Shown here: positions 6,680 through 11,924 of the stretch, piece after piece
Layout of the letters: the number at the start of each line of letters is the position of its first letter
Position numbering within the stretch: the first letter of the stretch is position 1
From: Calditrichia bacterium
GTDB taxonomy: Bacteria; Calditrichota; Calditrichia; RBG-13-44-9; J042
Direction: 5' to 3'
Assembly: GCA_030430345.1 (NCBI GenBank)
Contig: JAUIFT010000025.1
Coordinates: forward strand, 1-11,924
DNA: 11,924 bases
Position numbers and translations under genes: made by a program
The notes under the pieces: generated by a model
What the model saw: only the letters and a program-made list of their open reading frames with translations
Told to the model about the DNA's origin: nothing
Database searches by the model: none

Positions 6680-7201
6680 ATGTCTGATAAAAGTACCGAT
6701 ATGATCGTAAAGCTGACGGATGTCGTTAATAAAGCGCGCGGCGTTGTGGAAGGATTGCAGAAGAAAGCGGAACAGGGGGATATTATTTCCGCTAGCGAAC
6801 GACGTGCTATTGAAGCCGTCGTTAACAGTTCTGTGAATATTATGGGCGATGTTCGCAAGCGTGCGAAAGACCGGCGGGCGCAACGCATTAAGGAATTGGA
6901 AGAACTCATTAAAATGAATCAATCTGCCCTGGCAATTAGTGGTCTAACGGTTAAAATGCGCAATAGTATAAAGAGCAAGTTGAATTCCCAGCAATCCGAG
7001 TTGTTACGAATTTCTAATAGCGCCGCAATGGATTTCCGGGGAATCCTCAGCGAACGGGATGTAAAAAGTATTGAAAAGATGCTTGAGAATGCTCGTAAAG
7101 ATGTGCAGTCGAAACAGAAAGCGGCGGCGTTTCTTGGCACTATGCTCCATATCGCCAACACTGCCCATAAGTTTGTCGGGAAGATTTCGCCGGCAGTATA
7201 A
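6680..7201 (+). CDS. soluble basic helical protein, third gene of the operon
   Basis: A 173-aa protein with no signal peptide, no clear membrane helix and no cysteine, so probably cytoplasmic, unlike its two lipoprotein partners. It is rich in Lys/Arg with heptad-like helices (MGDVRKRAKDRRAQRIKELE around residues 55-74; DVKSIEKMLENARKDVQSKQ around 127-146) and a less polar C-terminal helix (AAAFLGTMLHIANTAHKFVG). I recognise no domain. AAAGGAAA inside the end of the upstream gene serves as ribosome binding site; the ATG follows the previous stop by two bases. A short, basic, coiled-coil-like cytosolic partner next to two envelope lipoproteins could bind nucleic acid, membrane or another helical protein; this is speculation. 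The operon ends here, with a hairpin 40 bases downstream. Confidence 0.75.
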   Translation: MSDKSTDMIVKLTDVVNKARGVVEGLQKKAEQGDIISASERRAIEAVVNSSVNIMGDVRKRAKDRRAQRIKELEELIKMNQSALAISGLTVKMRNSIKSKLNSQQSELLRISNSAAMDFRGILSERDVKSIEKMLENARKDVQSKQKAAAFLGTMLHIANTAHKFVGKISPAV

Positions 7202-7239
7202 TGATCACCTTCTTTTTTTCCGTAATAAGCGGTTTGAAT

Positions 7240-7281
7240 GGCTGCCTTGCCGGTCGACAAAAATTCTGCCGGCATGGCAGC
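7240..7281. terminator. shared hairpin between convergent genes
   Basis: GCTGCCTTGCCGG (7241-7253) pairs with CCGGCATGGCAGC (7269-7281) with a single T-T mismatch and a 15-base loop. It sits between the three-gene operon (plus) and the membrane-protein gene (minus), whose TAG begins in the last base of the right arm. No T-run lies directly beside it on either strand, so it may act as an mRNA end stabiliser as much as a terminator. Confidence 0.45.
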
Positions 7282-7835
7282 TAACTTTCATATATAACCT
7301 TCTCCCGAAACTCCCTTCCTAAACTTTTTGCCGTGGGAATATTCAGCAGCACATAGGGGATGAATATAATCGTCGAAAGCAAATTAAGCCAATAGATCGG
7401 TTGTTGCTGTATGATGCCTCCCTGAACGGCAACCAAAATGGCTGTCAATCCCAGAAATGTGGCGGATTCCAGCGGTATAAATCGTACCAGCCCCGCGAAG
7501 CGGAAAATTTTCAGCATGTACAACGGCGCTGCTTCCGTACGAGGAACACTGCTGCGAAGTAATGCGCCGATTTTATTTTCCCGAAAACACTGTTGATATA
7601 ACCAGACGGTAAGCGGGAAAGCGATTAAGCCTTCGATTAAGTGAACAATACTGACAATATCTACAAACATTAAATTGCTTTCCCCACCCGGCGATGAATA
7701 AAGATATAAATACAGAACTACCAGAGCGAAAATTGCCGGGCCAGCGGCCAATGCCAAATGCAATAGCTGCAACGGGCGAATATTCTCTGGCGTTAAAACG
7801 GCCTCAAATTCCTGTTGGGTAAGATTTTCAATCAT
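7281..7835 (-). CDS. hypothetical integral membrane protein with four helices
   Basis: A 184-aa membrane protein. Hydrophobic segments lie at about residues 24-46 (LLHLALAAGPAIFALVVLYL), 57-82, 120-142 and 147-167 (NLLSTIIFIPYVLLNIP). A short soluble N-terminus (MIENLTQQEFEAVLTPENIR) and a basic loop at about 82-118 separate the pairs. I do not recognise the family with confidence. Charged or polar residues inside predicted helices (H65 and E68 in helix 2, E123 at helix 3) could be functional, or could simply mark the helix ends. GGGGAG eight bases upstream on the minus strand supports ATG 7835. It converges on the lipoprotein operon and diverges from the thiol-dioxygenase operon across a 281-base intergenic region. 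A perfect TATAAT on the minus strand (7861-7856) is too close to a fitting -35 to call a promoter. Confidence 0.75.
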   Translation of the reverse strand: MIENLTQQEFEAVLTPENIRPLQLLHLALAAGPAIFALVVLYLYLYSSPGGESNLMFVDIVSIVHLIEGLIAFPLTVWLYQQCFRENKIGALLRSSVPRTEAAPLYMLKIFRFAGLVRFIPLESATFLGLTAILVAVQGGIIQQQPIYWLNLLSTIIFIPYVLLNIPTAKSLGREFREKVIYES

Positions 7836-7944
7836 TTGCTAACTCCCCGATAAGAATTATAATTTTCAGGTAATAAAAGATTTACAATGCCCAATTATCC
7901 CTCTCAGCAATTCCCGCTTTGATCATAATGCAAAAAATAGAAAA

Positions 7945-7959
7945 GGTAACAATTTTACC
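7945..7959. promoter_or_regulatory. small inverted repeat GGTAA-N5-TTACC
   Basis: GGTAA (7945-7949) and TTACC (7955-7959) flank CAATT. It lies in the divergent region between the membrane-protein gene and the dioxygenase operon, where an operator could control both. Five-base arms are common by chance, so this is weak. Confidence 0.2.
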
Positions 7960-8019
7960 CGAAATAGAAACGTGAGTGTAAGGTTTCTGGCGCTCACTTA
8001 TTGTAAGTTGCGTTTGTTC

Positions 8020-8047
8020 TTGACAGAGTAAGCAAACGGGTTAAACG
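8020..8047 (+). promoter_or_regulatory. possible promoter of the dioxygenase operon
   Basis: A perfect TTGACA (8020-8025) is followed after 16 bases by TAAACG (8042-8047), a poor -10 box. It is about 70 bases upstream of ATG 8117. The -35 is striking but the -10 is weak, so the promoter is only tentatively placed. Confidence 0.3.
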
Positions 8048-8116
8048 TTGTTCTAATTAACTGTAAAGCCGATTCGCAGCTGGGTTTTATCATCGATCAA
8101 CAGAAAAGGTATTCAA

Positions 8117-8716
8117 ATGAATGTGCGTCAATTAATAAAAACGATCCAGTCGATCCGTTCAGAAAATTCAATCACCCGGGATCTTTTTTCGGAATTGATC
8201 TGGCCGTTGCGGCAATTCGTAATATGTAATAAATCATTGATTGAAACAATCGCAGAATGCCCACCCGGCTGTTCCCGGCAGTACTTGTTAAATGGGCTTG
8301 AAGATAATTTCCGGCTGGTTTTGGTGATATGGGGAGCGAGAGCGACGAGTCCGATTCACGATCATGGAAATACTGCCGGCATTGTATTGCCGGTTTTCGG
8401 ATCGATTAAAGAAGCTAAATATCAAATACTTGGGCAGGAGAAAGGCAGGGCTCGTTTAAGAAAAACAGAGGTCTGTCATTTGAAAGCCGGTGAATTAACA
8501 ACTATCAATGATGGTAGCCAGCTACATCTGATGATTAATGAATTTCCTGCCTTGGCAGCATCGGTGCATTTGTATCTACCGGCGGTAAATGAATACAATC
8601 TTTTTCATCCCGATGATGCGGATCGTTTCCATATTGAAAGACAGGAACAATCTTTTGCTGTGGAGAACGAGTGGCAAATGTTGGAGGAGGCCGCTGAAAA
8701 GTTCGCCTTAATTTAA
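8117..8716 (+). CDS. cysteine dioxygenase-type thiol dioxygenase
   Basis: A 199-aa cupin of the cysteine dioxygenase type I family (PF05995), close to the usual family size of about 200 residues. It should use Fe(II) and O2 to oxidise a thiol, classically cysteine, to its sulfinate in the cytoplasm. The metal-binding His triad is visible: H81 and H83 in SPIHDHGN, and H137 in SQLHLMINE. The Ser-His-Tyr triad of thiol dioxygenases also appears, as S149, H151, Y153 in AASVHLYLP. The position of the mammalian Cys that cross-links to Tyr is Gly here (G88), as usual in bacterial forms. R54 may match the Arg that binds the cysteine carboxylate, but one gap is needed. It is the first gene of a two-gene operon. 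ATG 8117 has only a weak purine stretch (AGAAAAGG) upstream. Family is secure; cysteine versus 3-mercaptopropionate as substrate is not. Confidence 0.9.
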   Translation: MNVRQLIKTIQSIRSENSITRDLFSELIWPLRQFVICNKSLIETIAECPPGCSRQYLLNGLEDNFRLVLVIWGARATSPIHDHGNTAGIVLPVFGSIKEAKYQILGQEKGRARLRKTEVCHLKAGELTTINDGSQLHLMINEFPALAASVHLYLPAVNEYNLFHPDDADRFHIERQEQSFAVENEWQMLEEAAEKFALI

Positions 8717-8731
8717 AGGAAAGGAGTTATT

Positions 8732-9373
8732 GTGAATTATGAAAACATTATCCAATGGAATTTTATCGTAATCTTTGTACTCGGGATAGGGATGGCCGTA
8801 AATTCGGTGCATAAAGCGTGGCAGAATCGAAAAAAGATTAAGGGCGGCCATGGGCTGTTTAGTTTAAAATTACGGCTTGCACTTACCTTGCCGATATACA
8901 TCCTTGTGCTTTTTTCAGTGGCGCGGCCAGACTGGTTCAATTGGGCTGCATTGCCGATACCGATCTGGGGAAGAGCTGCAGGTATCGGAGGTGGATTATG
9001 GTTGCTTGCGATCATTTATTGGACATTCAGCACTATCGATCAAAATACTGCAAGAATGATGCTGAGGAGTGATTTTAAAGAATTATTCGTGAATGGGCCT
9101 TATCGCTGGATGCGGCATCCGCTCGATCTTTCAGAAGCATTCCTTATTATGGCGCTGGGAGTTATTGCTGCGAACGGTGTGTTGCTGGCAGTAGGGGCGC
9201 TGTTACTTGTTTTGGTTTTGACAATTTTAATACCCCGGGAAGATGCTGCTTTGTTAAGCCTGTTTGGCAATGAATATCATAACTATATATGTGCTACGGA
9301 TGCGACTGCGTTTCAACTGAAATTGCGGCGCTTTCTGATGCAGACTGTTCGAAATAGGCAGCTCCAGCGATAA
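8732..9373 (+). CDS. ICMT/NnrU-like membrane methyltransferase family protein
   Basis: A 213-aa polytopic membrane protein with helices at about residues 9-27, 48-64, 80-100 and 134-168. The C-terminal half carries the isoprenylcysteine carboxyl methyltransferase/phospholipid methyltransferase signature: ELFVNGPYRWMRHP (117-130), then a helical hairpin, then IPREDAALLSLFGNEYHNY (167-185). In characterised relatives the GPY-x-x-x-RHP and (R)E(E/D) elements form the S-adenosylmethionine site. The usual Tyr after RHP is changed (RHPLDL). The start is GTG 8732, chosen because AAAGGAGTT lies just upstream. It follows the dioxygenase by 15 bases, so the two are co-transcribed. Bacterial members mostly have unknown substrates; pairing with a thiol dioxygenase hints at sulfur or thiol chemistry, but that is inference. 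Confidence 0.85.
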   Translation: MNYENIIQWNFIVIFVLGIGMAVNSVHKAWQNRKKIKGGHGLFSLKLRLALTLPIYILVLFSVARPDWFNWAALPIPIWGRAAGIGGGLWLLAIIYWTFSTIDQNTARMMLRSDFKELFVNGPYRWMRHPLDLSEAFLIMALGVIAANGVLLAVGALLLVLVLTILIPREDAALLSLFGNEYHNYICATDATAFQLKLRRFLMQTVRNRQLQR

Positions 9374-9429
9374 CTACGGAACGATTTTTTTATGCCGAAC
9401 CATTTTACTGCTTGATTTTGTTTTTACTC

Positions 9430-9459
9430 CCGGGTATCATCAAGCTTTATGATACCCGG
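9430..9459. promoter_or_regulatory. perfect 11-8-11 hairpin abutting the ribosome binding site of the esterase gene
   Basis: CCGGGTATCAT (9430-9440) and ATGATACCCGG (9449-9459) are exact reverse complements around the 8-base loop CAAGCTTT. The right arm shares its last two bases with GGAG (9458-9461), the likely Shine-Dalgarno of ATG 9472. No T-run follows on the plus strand, so it is a poor terminator for the upstream operon, though an mRNA 3'-end role is possible. If transcribed in the leader of the next gene it could limit ribosome access. Confidence 0.7.
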
Positions 9460-9471
9460 AGAATAATTCGT

Positions 9472-11924
9472 ATGCTTGATCTCTATAGTAATGACCCATT
9501 AAGATTGCTTCGCAATTATGTCCTGTTTTTTTCTCTTGCTTTTTGCGTATTGTCGCTGCTGGGGCAAACTGCCCCGGAAATACGCAAAACCGGGAATAAT
9601 AATTTCCTGGATCAACAGCTGAAATATCCCTTTAAACAGCTGGATATCACCGATATCCCCAGCGGCATTTTGTATGACCGGGTGTTGTCATTCTCGGATA
9701 TCGCAGCTTATTCACCCGGAATTACGCCTCCGAATCCTGCAACGACAAAAATATGGGAGCAAATACTTTTTGAACTTGCCCATGCTGCAGATGGCCGGAT
9801 CACTCTACCCGAGCCCGCTCAATTAAAAAAACGCGCTCGTTCGACGATAAAAAACAGGATTATACCCATTGGTCTTTTTGACATCCGGTATGAAAAAATT
9901 CTGGAAGACGCTCTACAGAAAAAATTATTAACGATAGTTGAAGGACAGTTCATCGACACCTCCCCGGATAATGATTCTCCCTACGCTTCTCTGCGGGCAA
10001 TTGCTGCTGCAGCACTCAAACCCGATAGTTACTTCCGTAACATTACATTTGAATTTGATCCTCAGTTTTTCATTAGTAATCATTCTCCCATTCCAGCAAC
10101 CATTCAAGTCAATTTTGACGATGGCCGTGGATACCGCTCCGTGAACTATGGCAGCCAGGTTACAGTGAACTATGTGTCATCCGGCGAAAAACTGATGTCG
10201 CTCAGGTTTGAAAATGGCGGAAAAACTGTAGAAGCAGCCTTTTGGTTTACGGTAAAAAAAGCCCCGGGCGTTAGTGGGGAGATGAATATGCCGGACATTA
10301 TCGAAGAAGACCTTGTTGCAAATTACGATTTCCTCGGGACAGCAGCGCTTTATGATGCTTATACATTCCTGGGGGATGGCAATACCGATTTGGATAAGCC
10401 CCTGGTTTTTGTAGAAGGCTTCGATTTGAACGACGATATGGATTGGCCGGAGCTTTATGCTCTGATAAATACGGAAGGGCTGGCGGACAGCCTACGAGTA
10501 AAAGGCTTTGATCTGATCATCTTAAATTTTGCCGATGCCACCGATTATTTACAGCGGAACAGTTTTGCATTGGTCTCGTTGGTGGAGAATATCAATCAGA
10601 ACAAGATCGGCGACGAGCCATTGATAATAGCAGGTGCCAGTATGGGAGGGCTAATTGTCCGTTACGGCCTCGCCTGGATGGAAAGCAATGCGATTGACCA
10701 TCAGGCCCGAATTATGTTGACATTTGATACGCCTCATCAGGGGGCAAATATTCCGCTTGGTGTCCAGTTTATGGCCGCCTTTTTTTCGAATCATGTTGCC
10801 AATATTGCTGAATTACTTACCAGGCTTAACTCTCCCGGCGCGCAGCAAATGCTGGTTTATCATCATCTCAATGATCCCGATCCGGGACAGAACGCGCTAC
10901 GCAACCAATTTTATCAGGATATCGCTGCCCTGGGCAATTATCCATCAGCGAGCGGTTTGAAAAAAATTGCAATTTCCAACGGCAGCGGGGCCGGCCCATC
11001 TGGCAATCAGGTTGGCTACCTCGGTGAGGCGATGAATCCCGGTTCGCAAATTATCGACTACAACTATTTTAGTTTCCTGGTAGATGTTCGCGGAAATGTG
11101 TGGGCGGTGCCGGATAATTCTCCGCAAATTCGCATCTTTCAGGGATTGGTTGATTTGATTTGGCCGCTACCGGATGATCAGTTCGATGCTTACGCTGTCG
11201 CTACATCTCCGTACGATAACGCCCCGGGCGGCACTTCCGCGACCATGGAAGATCTTGCCAGCACCGATACCGGTGGTCTGGGCACGATAAAGACCGATTT
11301 CCCCAGGCATTGTTTTATTCCCACCGTCAGCAGTCTGGATTTACAGGATGCAAGCGAGGCGCCGCTGGATTTATTCCACGATCTGAACAACGATCCCGAT
11401 CTGATGAGTAAAACGCCTTTTGACACCATTTATTTCCCGGCGACTACCAGCAATGAAGAGCACGTCGCGGTAACAATCGCCAATACCGAATTTATGCTCG
11501 CTGAAGTGGCACAACCGTATCTGGCGGTGCAATCTAAAATCTTCCTGGAAGGTCCCTACAACCCGGGTAGTGGATTAATGAACACGATTTTGGGTGAGAA
11601 TGATTTACTTCCCCTTAGTCAGCCGTTTAATCAGGCGCCCTGGTCTTATGCCGGAACGGAGAGGCTCGATAGCCTTCCCGTTGGAATGGTCGATTGGGTA
11701 TACTTACAGCTACGAAGCGCTACAGACGCCGCACCGGCCGGTGAACGCGCCGCATTATTGATGAATAACGGTCGTATTGTTGATATCGACGGAGGAGAGG
11801 TGGTTTTTAAAGAACTCGATCCCGCCGCGTTTTACCTGACGATTTTTCATCGCAACCACTTGGCTGTAATGAGTGCAGCGACAGTCGTATTAAGCAAGGA
11901 AAGCACGTTATACAATTTTAGCAC
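9472..11924 (+). CDS. large secreted alpha/beta-hydrolase (esterase/lipase-like), C-terminus beyond the window
   Basis: ATG 9472 opens a frame without stops to the window edge (817 codons seen). An N-terminal hydrophobic segment (NYVLFFSLAFCVLSLLG, residues 15-31) is a likely signal peptide with an unusually long polar lead. About 35-300 is an uncharacterised, probably beta-rich region. An alpha/beta-hydrolase domain follows: VFVEGFD (312-318), FDLIILNFADATDYLQRNSF, the nucleophile elbow GASMGG with Ser390, and FDTPHQGANIPLG with Asp419. His613 (PRHCFIPTVSSLDL) and His664 (NEEHVAVT) are candidates for the catalytic His. From about 679 a beta-sandwich-like module (KIFLEGPYN, DWVYLQLRSATDA, FYLTIFHRNHLAVMSA) resembles modules before type IX sorting signals in Bacteroidota-type secreted proteins, so a sorting domain beyond the edge is likely. 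GGAG 11 bases upstream supports the start. Substrate unknown. Confidence 0.85.
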   Translation, partial: MLDLYSNDPLRLLRNYVLFFSLAFCVLSLLGQTAPEIRKTGNNNFLDQQLKYPFKQLDITDIPSGILYDRVLSFSDIAAYSPGITPPNPATTKIWEQILFELAHAADGRITLPEPAQLKKRARSTIKNRIIPIGLFDIRYEKILEDALQKKLLTIVEGQFIDTSPDNDSPYASLRAIAAAALKPDSYFRNITFEFDPQFFISNHSPIPATIQVNFDDGRGYRSVNYGSQVTVNYVSSGEKLMSLRFENGGKTVEAAFWFTVKKAPGVSGEMNMPDIIEEDLVANYDFLGTAALYDAYTFLGDGNTDLDKPLVFVEGFDLNDDMDWPELYALINTEGLADSLRVKGFDLIILNFADATDYLQRNSFALVSLVENINQNKIGDEPLIIAGASMGGLIVRYGLAWMESNAIDHQARIMLTFDTPHQGANIPLGVQFMAAFFSNHVANIAELLTRLNSPGAQQMLVYHHLNDPDPGQNALRNQFYQDIAALGNYPSASGLKKIAISNGSGAGPSGNQVGYLGEAMNPGSQIIDYNYFSFLVDVRGNVWAVPDNSPQIRIFQGLVDLIWPLPDDQFDAYAVATSPYDNAPGGTSATMEDLASTDTGGLGTIKTDFPRHCFIPTVSSLDLQDASEAPLDLFHDLNNDPDLMSKTPFDTIYFPATTSNEEHVAVTIANTEFMLAEVAQPYLAVQSKIFLEGPYNPGSGLMNTILGENDLLPLSQPFNQAPWSYAGTERLDSLPVGMVDWVYLQLRSATDAAPAGERAALLMNNGRIVDIDGGEVVFKELDPAAFYLTIFHRNHLAVMSAATVVLSKESTLYNFS

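Noticed and set aside
7856..7887. TATAAT with TTGTAA on the minus strand as promoter of the membrane-protein gene
   Set aside because: The spacing is 20 bases, too long for a standard sigma70 promoter.
11..9388. Shared ACGGAACGATTT at 11-22 and about 9376-9387
   Set aside because: Twelve bases shared in a window of this size is expected by chance, and there is no supporting context for an attachment site.
9938..11429. Several short ORFs on both strands at 9938-11429
   Set aside because: All lie inside the long esterase-like frame, which is open throughout and has recognisable domains.

Overview
The window looks like a piece of a Gram-negative bacterial chromosome of moderate G+C content. 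Three sights point to the wider FCB group (Calditrichota/KSB1/Ignavibacteria-like lineages): a secreted protein ending in a FlgD-like/type IX-type C-terminal sorting domain with the NYPNPFNPST motif, two lipoproteins with clean lipoboxes, and a secreted esterase-like protein of a type seen in Bacteroidota relatives. This placement is inference from domain style, not from a marker gene. Many genes have good Shine-Dalgarno sites (AGGAGG, AAAGGAG).

Layout. 1-300 (minus) is the N-terminal end of a membrane-anchored, probably sensory protein that runs off the left edge. 301-604 is non-coding and holds a heptamer tandem repeat, an operator-like palindrome and a promoter-like pair. 605-1448 is a small plus-strand cluster: an unrecognised 144-aa protein, a 9-codon ORF that looks like the start of a lost flavodoxin-fold gene, and a VOC/glyoxalase-fold protein, closed by a hairpin. 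1449-1751 looks like decayed sequence. 1752-3137 encodes a secreted protein with two tandem DUF1080 (3-keto-disaccharide hydrolase type) domains. 3138-3501 is non-coding, with a second heptamer array and a perfect 11-8-11 inverted repeat. 3502-5031 encodes a secreted seven-bladed FG-GAP propeller with the sorting domain, followed by a strong terminator.

5290-7201 is a tight three-gene operon: two helical lipoproteins, overlapping by ATGA, and one soluble basic helical protein. I recognise none of the three families, and this is the best candidate for an undescribed system. A convergent minus-strand gene (7281-7835) encodes a four-helix membrane protein and shares a hairpin with the operon end. 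8117-9373 is a two-gene operon: a cysteine-dioxygenase-type thiol dioxygenase with intact metal ligands and a Ser-His-Tyr triad, then an ICMT/NnrU-like membrane methyltransferase. A second perfect 11-8-11 hairpin at 9430-9459 abuts the ribosome binding site of the last gene (9472 to the right edge), a large secreted alpha/beta-hydrolase cut off before its C-terminus.

The region reads as ordinary accessory chromosome rich in cell-envelope and secreted proteins, with some decay around 1050-1750. I saw no phage, IS, CRISPR, rRNA or tRNA signals.
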